Source: Teratosphaeria epicoccoides (taxonomy: Eukaryota > Ascomycota > Dothideomycetes > Mycosphaerellales > Teratosphaeriaceae). Taken from it: a stretch of 12,666 nt of DNA. Positions 1 to 8,149 of this stretch are shown here, one piece after another. Under the pieces are notes generated by a model. It did not search any database, was not told where the DNA came from, and worked only from the letters and a program-made list of their open reading frames with translations. The translations under genes were made by a program, and so were the position numbers. Where the stretch lies: the NCBI GenBank assembly GCA_021401465.1, contig JADDMT010000180.1:1-12666 (forward strand). The letters are read 5' to 3'. The stretch's first letter is position 1. The number at the start of each line of letters is the position of its first letter.

Positions 1-125
1 CCTAACCCTAACCCTAACCCTAACCCTAACCCTAACCCTAACCCTAACCCTAACCCTAACCCTAACCCTAACCCTAACCCTAACCCTAACCCTAACCCTA
101 ACCCTAACCCTAACCCTAACCCTAA
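1..125. repeat. Telomere repeat array (CCCTAA)n
   Basis: Twenty complete CCCTAA units follow a partial CCTAA, with no variant unit. The + strand carries the C-rich strand, so this is the left end of a chromosome and the G-rich strand is TTAGGG. This telomere type is used by most filamentous fungi, animals and several protist groups. The array stops sharply at position 125 and unique subtelomeric sequence follows. The true chromosome end may lie further left, since sequencing usually truncates such arrays. Confidence 0.98.
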
Positions 126-138
126 GTCAGGCCACTGC

Positions 139-263
139 GAAGAATAACCGGCATATGCACAAGGCAGGCCGCAGAGTCCTGTTGACCAGACCATGAAATG
201 CTCGCGAACGAGGCTACCATGAAGATTAACCGACATATGCGTAAGGCAGGCCGCAGAGTCCTG
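139..263. repeat. Telomere-adjacent diverged direct repeat, 82-bp spacing
   Basis: A 43-bp block at 139-181 recurs at 221-263 with 39 of 43 identities. Three of the four differences are transitions. The start-to-start distance is 82 bp, and the sequence just before each block is also weakly alike, so this is probably one and a half copies of an 82-bp subtelomeric tandem unit. Both copies contain GCAGGCCGCAGAGTCCTG. No coding potential is seen. Confidence 0.75.
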
Positions 264-466
264 GACACGCTGTGGTAGCTAACGTCGATAGCCTCGGTGC
301 TAATCTTTAGTGCTTATAACAGTTCATCTCCTAACTCTCTTAATGATCTTTTTACTACAGGAAACTCATCTACTTCCGCTCATCGATCAATTTCTAATTC
401 TAACACACCAAACATCTAATCCTTAACTATTCTTTACCTGACACTTCACAAAACGAAATCTACAAC
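264..466 (+). promoter_or_regulatory. 5' flank of the telomere-proximal gene, with a likely 5'-UTR splice acceptor
   Basis: The 200 bases before the ATG at 467 hold no gene. They become pyrimidine- and A-rich toward the start codon, typical of fungal promoters and leaders. At 330-360 a CTAAC branch-like motif, a T-rich tract and TTTTTACTACAG resemble a complete 3' splice site, so the transcript may carry a leader intron ending at 360. Its donor is unknown; GTAAGG at 241 is one possibility. The start context CAACATGG is favourable, with A at -3 and G at +4. Regulation is inferred from composition only. Confidence 0.35.
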
Positions 467-921
467 ATGGCCGCGCACGCTAACATCACTGTTACTATCC
501 TAGTCGACTTCTTCAGGGACGTGGCTAGTAAGCCCTTCCTCGGTCTCATTGCTGACGACAAGGAGCGTAATCGTGCGCGCTAGAGTGCCGAGGACTACGA
601 GATTATGATCCTTGAAGCCGCTACTTATTAGTACTCTTCGAAGGATCTCCTACTCCTATCTAAGCTTCTCGTCCTCTCCTATCGTCTTAGCCTGCGTACC
701 TCTGACGAGGGTTTCGTGGCTAGGGTCCTGCTAAAGATTATCGACAAGATCTATCAGGATGTGACCCTAGTCAAGGTTAGGCTGTAGCTTTGCGAGACAG
801 AGACTACTATGCAAGCAGCGGGTCTAGGTCACCTTCTTGCGCCATGTAGCCGCGCGAAGGCTACGAAGTATGCTCGTTAGGCTAAAGGCACTTTGTATTA
901 GCCTTAGCAAGGCCTTCCTTA

Positions 922-995
922 GTACGTTGACCCCTTCCCTCCCTTCCCTGCATAGCCTAGCTACAGACTTACTAACTTGTCTTGTCTGGCAAAAG
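922..995 (+). other. Intron 1 of the telomere-proximal gene
   Basis: This 74-base interval has a GTACGT donor, a TTACTAAC branch site and an AAAAG acceptor. Removing it moves the frame from the exon 1 phase to the phase that stays TGA-free for the next 1,300 bases. The codon made across the junction is TAG, again a glutamine-type position. Length and signals fit a fungal intron. Confidence 0.62.
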
Positions 996-1228
996 GCACT
1001 TCGACCTACCGCAGACGCCAGAATACCGTGATGCTCTACTAGCTCGTCCGCATCTTAGTTAACGGGCATTAGCTTCTACTGCATTAGATCTGTGGCGCTA
1101 CCTAAAGGCTACTACGAGCATAATCCCAAGCTAGCTAGGACTATACTAGCTCGTTCCGGACAAGCTAGTAGCGGAGGAGCCTGTCTCTAATCAGATCGCT
1201 AGCACCTAGACCGCTCCGAATAAGCTAG

Positions 1229-1857
1229 TCGTTCACAACCTGCCTGCCGTTCATAGTAGCGGGCTGTTCATAACGCTAGCCGTTCATAACCCGCTAGCCG
1301 TTTATAGTAGCAGGCTGTTCATAACGCTAGCCGTTTACAACCTGCTAGCCGTTCACAACAGCGGGCTGTTTACAACGCTAGGCGTTCACAACCTGCTAGC
1401 CGTTCACAGCAGCAGGCTGTTCACAACGCTAGCCGTTTACAACCCGCTAGCCGTTCATAACAGCGGGCTGTTTACAACGCCAGGCGTTCACAACCTGCTA
1501 GCCGTTTATAGTAGCGGGCTGTTCATAACGCCAGCCGTTCACAACCTGCTAGCCGTTCACAGCAGCGAGCTGTTTATAACGCTAGCCGTTCACAACCTGC
1601 TAGCCGTTCATAGCAGCGGGCTGTTCACAACGCTAGCCGTTCACAACCCGCTAGCCGTTTACGGCAGCGGGCTGTTCATAACGCTAGCCGTTTACAACCC
1701 GCTAACCGTTCACAACAGCAGGCTTTTCATAACGCTAGCCGTTCACAACCTACTAGCCGTTTATAGCCCACTAGCCGTTTACAACCTACTAGCCGTTCAC
1801 AACCCGCTAGCCGTTCACAATCAGTTAGCCGCTTACCTGCTAGCCGCTTATAACTAG
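1229..1857 (+). repeat. 51-bp minisatellite, about ten regular units plus a degenerate tail
   Basis: Units begin at 1229, 1280, 1331, 1382, 1433, 1484, 1535, 1586, 1637 and 1688, an exact 51-bp period. From 1739 to 1857 the order breaks into shorter CTAGCCGTT-type pieces. The length is 17 codons, so the array stays in frame inside the gene and encodes LAVHN(L/P)LAVH.S.LF.T-like units. Most differences between copies are transitions, and many are C/T just before A: GTTCAC versus GTTTAC, CACAGCAGC versus CATAGTAGC. Repeat number is likely to vary between strains. Confidence 0.93.
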
Positions 1858-2297
1858 CTCGCCTACAGCCATCTAACTCCGAGCCAGACATCTTCAAACT
1901 AGCTAGCTCTAGACGACGTAGATGCAGACTACTAGCATGACGACGAGCAGCACGCTGACGATTAGCACGCCGACGATCTCTAGACGCCTGCGTTAGCAGC
2001 AGCCTAGTAGCAGCGTGATCAGCTAGTCGCGCAGCTGAATGCGCGCCGTCAGAAGCGCGATGCCATTAACCGTCAGCGCGAGGTCGAGCTCTTAGCCCTC
2101 GTCCGCACTTAGAATGAGCACCTGTTCGAGTAGTGCGACGTCACCGAGCCTGAGCTTGCTACTACGGCCGCAGACGATGCTAACAAAGCCGCATTTTAGC
2201 TGTACTTGCACTATACCATCATGGGCTAGACGCTAGAGACGCGTAGGCAGTCTGACTTAGGCTTGAGCTACGATCCTTTCAGGGACTACGTTGCTTG

Positions 2298-2363
2298 GTA
2301 AGTACTAACCCTTTCTTTCTATCATTACTTCTCCCGACATTGCTAACCTTTAATGCGCCACAG
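2298..2363 (+). other. Intron 2 of the telomere-proximal gene
   Basis: This 66-base interval has a consensus GTAAGT donor, a TTGCTAACC branch sequence and a CACAG acceptor 15 bases later. Unspliced, the frame would meet TAA at 2299. Spliced, the split codon becomes TGG and the same frame continues. All three splice signals are intact although the surrounding exons are full of stops. Confidence 0.75.
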
Positions 2364-2560
2364 GATTCGCGAGCATCATCTAGCCGACAGCCTTTACTAC
2401 GGTATTCTGCGCCAGGCATCTCCGCAGACCTTCCTAGAGCCGCACTCTACCGGCTACAGCCGCTAGTCACACTCAGCGCTTACTCTACTGCTAACGCCTG
2501 CTAGGATCCGCTGCTGTCAGTCTACCCCATTTAGCAGACTCTTTCGCGAGAGCTCGGACA

Positions 2561-2684
2561 TAGACGAGGGTCAGGACTATAGGTCGAGACACACTACGCC
2601 ATGTCGATCTAATGTAGACGAGGGCTACAAGTCGAGACACACTACGCTGTGTCGATCTGATGTAGACGAGGCGTACAGGTCGTT
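2561..2684 (+). repeat. 48-bp direct repeat in the last exon
   Basis: A 48-bp unit starting GTCGAGACACACTACGC at 2583 recurs at 2631, and flanking partial copies begin with TAGACGAGG. The unit is 16 codons long and stays in frame, giving two copies of an SRHTT.CRS.VDE-type motif. One partial junction differs by a 6-base insertion, also in frame. This is the second in-frame tandem repeat in the same gene. Confidence 0.85.
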
Positions 2685-2757
2685 TGAGTTGTTAAGCGGG
2701 AGTGCTAGAAATCCGTTGGCGTGAGTCGCGGGATTAGATAGAGCTACGAGTGACTTT

Positions 2758-2856
2758 CTTTTGTTATGCTTTTTGCGAACCGCGAACGGGTTTCTTTTGT
2801 TCTGCTAATGCGAGCCGCGAACGATTTTCTTTTGTTATGCTGATGCGCTCGATGCG
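2758..2856. repeat. 35/36-bp tandem repeat downstream of the telomere-proximal gene
   Basis: Copies starting CTTTTGTT at 2758, 2794 and 2829 continue with TGCTNATGCG and GCCGCGAACG; the third is truncated. The period is 36 then 35 bases. The array lies just past the TGA at 2724, so it is probably in the 3' UTR or intergenic. No coding frame fits a 35/36-bp period. Confidence 0.8.
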
Positions 2857-3039
2857 ATAAGACAGAAGGATACAGAGACTAGGATGACTTGATCGTTCAG
2901 ATTGCACAGCTAAGCAGGAAACGCAGGACCGACTAGGCTATGATTGCTACTTGACCTTTGTATTACACACTCCCTACACTAATAGACAGCTTCATGGACG
3001 ACATCACTACATGGCTTGTAGCTAAACCTAATTGTTCCT
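2857..3039. other. Intergenic stretch, no feature seen
   Basis: Both strands were read. TGA and other stops occur at ordinary density in every frame and no repeat or structured element stands out. This separates two genes that converge, the + strand gene ending at 2724 and the - strand frame ending at 3040. Confidence 0.5.
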
Positions 3040-3936
3040 TCATTGATCTTGCACACTATGTTCTTGATTCATGTCAAAGAATGCTTTGACCTAGCCGAGA
3101 GCTAATAGTCTTCCCTTTTACGAATCGCTATACGCAGGGTCTCGATGTTCCCTAGCCCGCGGCACGTCCTAGCGAGTGCCTGTCCCCGTGTGAGTGTATG
3201 AGACAGGGTAGTCAGCTTTCGTAGTCTGACGCCTATTCTGACTACTATTTAGTACATTGCCAAACCGCCTCGACGATACCTAGGTACTACTATGGCTGCA
3301 GATAAGCCCCCCCCTTGTCTTTTAAGAAAGGTGCCTTCTGTCATTCTCATCGTTCAAGATGTCTGAAACCATGGATTACTGCTTAATCCTATACAGATTT
3401 TTGATGAATTCTTGCTTTCCTTTGACTATAGTGTATCCAAAGTCCATATCTAGCTTGTCTAATACCTCCTTGGCACCCTTGATCCTGCATTTTGTTCGTG
3501 TAGCATTATGTTTGCCTATGGTTGCTGTTTAGGGAAGAAGAATCATCTGCTTAGCAGTGAGGTTACGACGAGGGCGGGTGCTCCCGTATCGGATTTTGAT
3601 GACTGAGGCGTGCCCGTCTCTGTAATTAATAGCGTCAAGCTCATGACTCCGTGACAGAGTAGAGGGTTAAGCACAGCGATCACAGGAATACATATATGCC
3701 GTCTGCCCTCTTTTCGTACATATAGTAGTCTGCTCATTTACACTTATCGGCCTATTAGCGCTTACTATAACAATGAGTAGGAACATCATCTTTCTCTAAG
3801 GCATAGCGTCGCAGCGAGCGTAGCATGTAGCATCAACGGCGATTAGAAGGCGCTAACTAAAGAACTTCCGCTGACTTAGCTGCCATGTTTCGGCAGACTC
3901 TACCGCAGAATGATGAAAGGGCGTCCACAATGCCAT
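3040..3936 (-). pseudogene. Unrecognised broken gene, 299-codon TGA-free frame
   Basis: On the - strand, ATG at 3936 opens a frame of 299 codons with about ten TAG/TAA and no TGA until TGA 3042-3040. It starts MALWTPFHHSAVESAETW. It has a short hydrophobic run (MMFLLIVIV) near residue 50, a CDRC cysteine pair near residue 90 and a lysine-rich part around 140-180 (KEVLDKLDMDFGYTIVKGKQ). After the run of eight C at 3307-3314 (G on this strand), a second frame also looks coding, so a one-base slippage there is possible. The family is not recognised; the cysteines could bind metal but the spacing matches no domain I can name. Confidence is limited because no splice site or homology supports it. 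Confidence 0.4.
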
Positions 3937-4426
3937 CTATTAAATGGAATTTCTTCATTGTCGAAAATTGCTAGGTTAAGAGCCTAAGTCGATGACTACA
4001 TGCTAACTGTAACATCTGCTGCAATACGAAAGCCTATAGGCAGAAAACGATTGGCGATTTTGAATGGCATTGTTTGCGCAAGGTAGGAATCTTCTCCTAC
4101 CGAACAGTGAAGATCCTAGGGCTGCCTCTTTAACCTCCTAGGATTACGACAAGAGCGCGAGCGGCCGCACCAGATTCCATTAAAGCAGGCTTAGTTACTC
4201 TTCCCTTGTTCCCTCTCTAACGTCACATGCCACAAAATCTCTTCTACTCTATCCTCCACGATCTTCTCGCCTCGATATACTGCTTTGATAGGCTCCGGCT
4301 AAGAAAGCTTTGCGTTTGCCTTTGACGACTGTCTAGTGCTTGCTCCGGCCTGCTAATAAGCTGTAATACGTCTCTAACCATAGCACAGGATAACGAATAC
4401 GAAGGTCGCTACTAGTAAGATGATGA
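3937..4426. other. Stretch without a resolved gene
   Basis: Several frames are partly readable here. On the + strand, a frame from ATG 3930 begins MPSIKWNFF and later has CNICCNTKAY and EWHCLRK, but it meets a TGA within 25 codons. Another + frame is TGA-free from 4111 to about 4674 and is Ser-rich. TGA codons and a possible 3' splice region near 4420-4436 suggest that an upstream intron of the next gene lies here. No call can be defended. Confidence 0.3.
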
Positions 4427-5249
4427 TAGCAGGTAGTTTGTGCCGCGCGTGTGATCTAGGGTTTTCTGCATTGTCTTCTGAAAGCAGCTCTGCGATCGTA
4501 GGTAGATTAGAAGGACGTATGGCTTCTGTGCCCTCGCTTCCTTCTACACCATGGCCTTCCGCCTTTCGTCAAGATGCTAGAGGTCGGGTTAACAATAACC
4601 CCGCTCGCTTGCTGTCATATGGCGGTGCCTAAGCTAGCTCCGCAGCTTGCCTAAGGCGATCGCGTTAGAGAGCTTGACGTTTTGATCGCCGTAACGGTAA
4701 TGACTGCTATTCGTGTGCTGCTACTGCCTTCTTTAGGGGCATATTGCCTTTTCTCAAATAGTAGATAAGTTTGCGTGGACGTTGTTCTCGAAAGGTAGAT
4801 AGATGCTCTGCTTCTAGAAGTCTGTCGTCTTATTCTAGCTACCTACAGTGTAAGAGACTTTATTTCGAGCAATCTTGCGAGACTAGCATAATGCAAGATA
4901 GCACGGCTACAACAATAAGTCCTCAGACAATCAGTCAATCTAGACTCAGACGGTCTAATCAGCTCAAAGACATTCAGAGACACGTCGTCTATGCGATACA
5001 ATGCTCTAATTCACACGTCAAAGAAAGTGGAAGCATAGTTCACAAAGAAGGGCGCGGAGCTTCAGAAGGACTGCTACCGTACTCACGCGATCTGCAGTTA
5101 ACGAGCATCTTTGTCAGTTTCTAACGAAGGCTGCATATGAAGTACAACTAGTCTTTGACTTGATTCGAGAGCCTAGGAGCATGAAAATAGTCCTGGAAGA
5201 TATCTGGCAACAGGCATGTCAGAGTATCGCGTTCTACACTTTAGCGTGA
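4427..5249 (+). pseudogene. Unrecognised broken gene with one proposed intron
   Basis: A + strand frame runs without TGA from 4427 to 5078 with about ten TAG/TAA at glutamine-type positions. It contains hydrophobic helical segments (VRELDVLIAVTVMTAIRVLL) and, later, LLLEVCRLILATYSVRDF. A proposed intron 5079-5142 has a weak GTACTC donor, a TTTCTAAC branch and an AAG acceptor. Removing it joins to QLVFDLIREPRSMKIVLEDI and ends at TGA 5247. Candidate starts are ATG 4574 and ATG 4700; the true 5' end may lie in an upstream exon. A different frame is open for 117 codons at 4771-5124, but it does not extend across the flanking sequence and is treated as a shadow. Function unknown. Confidence 0.4.
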
Positions 5250-5692
5250 TCTATCTGAGACGCCGCGAGCAGTTGAAACGCGTATAGCAGATCAACGATC
5301 TACGATTGCTTAGCCGCTCGAGGATGCTGCTTGCAACGGGATTTGCTAGGGGCGATATGCGACTTAGAAAGCTGCTAATAGCCACGAGTGCATTAGTAGT
5401 TAACGCTCGCTTGTCTAATGACTACACTCTGAATGTGTAGTTAAAACCCTTAAGCGGGCTAGCATAGATCGTTGTTAACCTTCCTTCCTAGGATCTGTCG
5501 TAATCTCTTCTTGCGTAGACTGTCTTCTAAGCCTGCTCTCGAGAAGCTTCTCTCTGTGCGCGGGCCGAACCGCTATCCCTTGCTTTACTGTTAATGAGCC
5601 TGACCTGTCTGCTCGCATAACATTCTACATGCACCTTAATCGCAAAACCGAAAACATGGAGGAGAAATTTCCGCGCCAAGGCGTCATTTTGA
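5216..5692. other. Two antiparallel TGA-free frames over the same DNA
   Basis: On the + strand, ATG 5216 opens 158 codons to TGA 5690 with eight TAG/TAA, overlapping the end of the previous gene by 34 bases. On the - strand, ATG 5687 opens 131 codons to TGA 5294-5292 with seven TAG/TAA, and is rich in K/R/E/Q (AHREKLLESRLRRQSTQEE). The two cannot both be simple genes. The - strand reading has the more protein-like composition and would lie in tandem behind the - strand gene that ends at 5800, but the evidence does not decide. Listed so that the region is not taken as empty. Confidence 0.3.
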
Positions 5693-5799
5693 GACTTTAA
5701 ACGTGGAAATCTATTGTAGTTTGCAGGAGATATCGTGCTTTGAAGATCGTGGTTCTAGATAAGAGAATCCCTGAAGCTCATAGCATAGACGCACAATTT

Positions 5800-7755
5800 T
5801 CAAGCTAGTCGCGTCGCTACAACAATACATGTAATATAACAGATGAGGATTGTAGAGCCTACGAATCGAAATGATGCATTTCCTGTTCGTCGTAGGAGCT
5901 CATGATCCCGACGACTCCGCTTACACACTTAGCGAGAAGCATCTTACCGAGTGTAGCGACATTGCGAAGTACACGTTTAAAGCGAGCTGACAACTATGCG
6001 CCTACTAGTCCATCTTAAGCAGCAGTATATCGCCCCGCGCGACCTCCTAGTGTAGCTAGGACACCACATCTAGAATGTAGGCTAACTATCTAGCATGACG
6101 CCTTACACCGATCTAATCGTCTATACAATCGCCTCTATCTTTTTCATCCTTTCCTGAGTCCCTCTCTACCTGCTACTCCCCTTGAGCATCTTCTCTTCCA
6201 CGTCCGCCTACTTCTTTTGCACATCTCTGCTTGACGACAGGACAAACCTATACGCCTCGATCCTGTCTCTTAGCTCCCGAATCGTAGTATGTAAGTCTTT
6301 TGTTAGCTCCTAGCTCCGCGTGATGTTAAGTAAGACCTCGCAGGCTTCGGGAAGGCGGTAATGAAGGTAAGTCCCTAGATTGCGACTTGACAGGCTTACA
6401 GGCGCTATTGCATTAGCAAGGATCAGAGTCTGCGATGCGTTAATAGTAGCGTGACAGTCCTCTCGAAGTCGTAGGAAGGCAGAGGCGCTAGATTCGCGGT
6501 TGAAGTCATCTGTGTGCTTCGCCACGAATGCATCGAGACGTGCGATAGCAAGCCGTGTGCCTGCCTCGATGGCGTGGACCTGTGCATTGCCACGGAAGAG
6601 GCCGTGCAGAATCACTAAGTAAATCCACGGGGAAGAAGACCGATATGCGTTAAGCAGCCGAGCTTGCTAGCCTCTACTCTTTTCTTCCTCTCCGGCCTCT
6701 CCTAGCACTCTAATAAGCAGATGCGTGACCTTATCTAGCAGAGCTCTTACCCGCTTCTCCTCCTCCTCTACTCCCGTTTTGAATTACTCTAGCGTCGACT
6801 CGTACATGTTCCATTCTAATAGCACTCTTACAGTTATACTTGCATTAAGTCGGAATCTAGCCTTAAGCCCGATCTGATCGCATGTAAACCCTAGACAGCC
6901 CTGCAACTGCCGTTCCGCGACACTCGCGGCTCTCTAGAGCTTAGGTATAATTGGCGTAGGGAGAGAAGGGTTGTAAGCGAAGACATAGCGCAATTCGTCG
7001 AGGGCGTAGACAGCGGCGCTACGCTCGCCGCGATCCCAAGCGATACGGGTCTCAGAGAAGGTAAGAGCTTCGAGGCTTGTAAGTGGCTCGAAGATGGCGG
7101 CGACAGAGGTGCCAAGAGAGGAAGGATTGTGATTGTTACTGTAGATGGTTAGGGGCAACAAGAAGCACAAAGTAAACAGTAGCACGGCCTAGAGTAGTGC
7201 TAGTACTACGGCGAAGAGTAGCCAAAGCCACGACCCGCCTAAGCCGCCTCGAGCTACAGGCCGTTAGGCCTGTAGTAGTAGTTAGTGCGGCTCGAGATGC
7301 GACTCATTAGATATTGAGGAAACCAAGGAATTAGTCTGATCATCATCGATATGTGCCTGCTAGTTCATCGGGCACTCGCGGGAGCTGTCGCTGTCGATAG
7401 TAGGGGAAGGACTCTCCTCCTGACTACCGCTCCGCGCCGGGATCTACGAGAACGGGGCTAAGGCTAGGACCTTAGCCTGAGCGCGCTCTTGCTCTACCTG
7501 TTCATTAATAATCCGGAACAACTTACTACACTGCCCCTCTGTCACGATCTTGCGCCTAAGAAGCCAGGCCTTCGCCTCTTTGCATTAAGCGAAACGTCTG
7601 GCTTTTTCCTCAGGATGATCGGCGGAAACGTAGCAGCATAGAAGGTGCTTGTACGCTTTGATCTAGTTAGTGTCGGATAGCTGTTTGTTATAGTCTAAGC
7701 TGTTGTAGTTCATGTTGTAGAACGTCACTAGAGATCCTTGATTGTGAATGTCCAT
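5800..7755 (-). pseudogene. Broken gene for a single-pass membrane protein, 652-codon TGA-free frame
   Basis: ATG 7755 on the - strand (context CTAAATGGAC) opens one frame with no TGA and no frameshift until TGA 5802-5800, interrupted by about 20 TAG/TAA. The coding-like part probably ends near codon 558 (TAG at 6084), after which composition becomes Arg/Cys/Ser-rich. In order it has: a soluble N-terminal 100 residues; an acidic Ser-rich stretch around 105-155; one strong transmembrane segment near 175-205 (LWLLFAVVLALL, LLFTLCFLLPLTIY); a domain with TRIAWDRGERSAAVYALDE; a charged segment with GVEEEEKRVRALLDKV; a well-preserved uninterrupted block of about 100 residues at plus-strand 6310-6615; and a Lys/Glu-rich, likely coiled-coil tail. 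All tryptophan codons seen (TGG, six or seven) are intact while about half of the glutamine positions are TAG/TAA. The architecture suggests a membrane-anchored protein with a long helical domain; the family is not recognised. Confidence 0.66.
7254..7275. other. Perfect 9-bp hairpin inside the membrane-protein gene
   Basis: CTACAGGCC at 7254-7262 is followed by the loop GTTA and by GGCCTGTAG at 7267-7275, a perfect 9-bp inverted repeat. CTCGAG-containing sequences lie on both sides. It falls just upstream of the transmembrane-coding part. It may be a fold in the transcript or a remnant of a small insertion; no terminator role is implied. Confidence 0.6.
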
Positions 7756-8007
7756 TTAGTTGACTATGTTAATTGTTTTTGCTGTTGCTCACGCGGTTAG
7801 TTAAGCTCAGGGGTTGTTAGGCACTAAAGACCCTTCCTTGTCTTCTCTCTTTCCCTGCAGGTCTCGGAGAGCTGACATAGTCCGCGTCTACAACAGCCTA
7901 TGGTCTGAAACCTCTCAGACATAAGCTAGACGACAGACACGGATGCCAAGGATCAGCACGCATGCGAAGAAACAGCGCTAATGGCAGACATGAGGGCAGC
8001 TGCAAAG
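7756..8007. promoter_or_regulatory. Upstream region of the membrane-protein gene; strong pyrimidine tract on the + strand
   Basis: No gene is seen in these 250 bases. On the - strand it is the presumed leader of the gene starting at 7755 and holds TTAACTAACC followed by CAACAG, which could be the end of a leader intron. On the + strand 7828-7860 reads CACTAAAG, then a CT-rich tract and CCCTGCAG, which looks like a 3' splice site of an unidentified + strand transcript. The same purine-rich tract seen from the - strand could be a promoter element. Evidence is pattern only. Confidence 0.3.
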
Positions 8008-8138
8008 ATTACGCACTAATGCAAATACTTAGCACTAATGCAAAGACTTAGCGCCAATACAAATACTTAGCGCCGACACAAATACTTAGCGCCGATGCAA
8101 AGACTTAGCGCCGATGCCTGACCTTAGCGCCGAGGTAG
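8008..8138. repeat. 19-bp tandem repeat, seven copies
   Basis: Units start at 8008, 8027, 8046, 8065, 8084, 8103 and 8121 with consensus ACTTAGCGCCGATGCAAAT; the last two are 18 bases. Differences are mostly transitions (GCACTAATG, GCGCCAATA, GCGCCGACA, GCGCCGATG). The period is not a multiple of three, so it is most likely non-coding. It sits between two - strand genes. Confidence 0.9.
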
Positions 8139-8149
8139 TTGTAGTGATT

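Larger units (their letters stand above)
467..2724 (+). pseudogene. Subtelomeric repeat-protein gene broken by about 23 TAG/TAA codons, three exons
   Basis: The family is not recognised. The model joins exons 467-921, 996-2297 and 2364-2724 into about 705 codons, starting at an ATG in good context and ending at TGA 2722. Inside are about 22 TAG and one TAA but no TGA; the first is at 581. Most would be CAG or CAA before a C-to-T change at CpA, and a similar number of CAG/CAA survive. The N-terminal 150 residues look globular and helical (for example LLLLSKLLVLSYRLSL). A repeat of 17 residues of the type LAVHNLLAVHSSGLFTT follows from about residue 230 to 440. Next come an Asp/Gln-rich segment, a charged probably coiled-coil region (QLNARRQKRDAINRQREVE), and a C terminus with two 16-residue repeats (SRHTT.CRS.VDE). 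The reading frame agrees across both introns, which supports the model strongly. It may be a RIP-damaged member of a multicopy subtelomeric family; a recoded functional gene is the alternative. Confidence 0.72.

Noticed and set aside
837..1031. Open + strand frame of 64 codons
   Set aside because: It lies in a different phase from the spliced gene 467-2724 and crosses its intron at 922-995; it is a shadow.
2295..2504. Open + strand frame of 69 codons
   Set aside because: It overlaps the donor and whole of intron 2 and is out of phase with exon 3, which carries the in-frame 48-bp repeat.
3069..3257. Small - strand gene of 62 codons ending in TGA
   Set aside because: It overlaps the longer - strand frame 3936-3040 in another phase and has no independent support.
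3543..3737. Open - strand frame of 64 codons
   Set aside because: A neighbouring - strand frame stays TGA-free for 299 codons over the same DNA with an ATG start, so the short one is taken as a shadow.
3930..4085. BED-type zinc finger of a hAT transposase (MPSIKWNFF, CNICCNTKAY, EWHCLRK)
   Set aside because: The spacing of Cys and His does not fit the finger well, a TGA interrupts it, and no terminal inverted repeats or target duplications were found.
4420..4632. Open + strand frame of 70 codons
   Set aside because: Another + frame over the same DNA runs without TGA to 5078 and joins a downstream exon; the short frame ends without support.
4771..5124. Open + strand frame of 117 codons, the longest in the window
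   Set aside because: It does not extend beyond its ends by any splice, is Ser-rich as random frames here are, and overlaps a better-supported frame.
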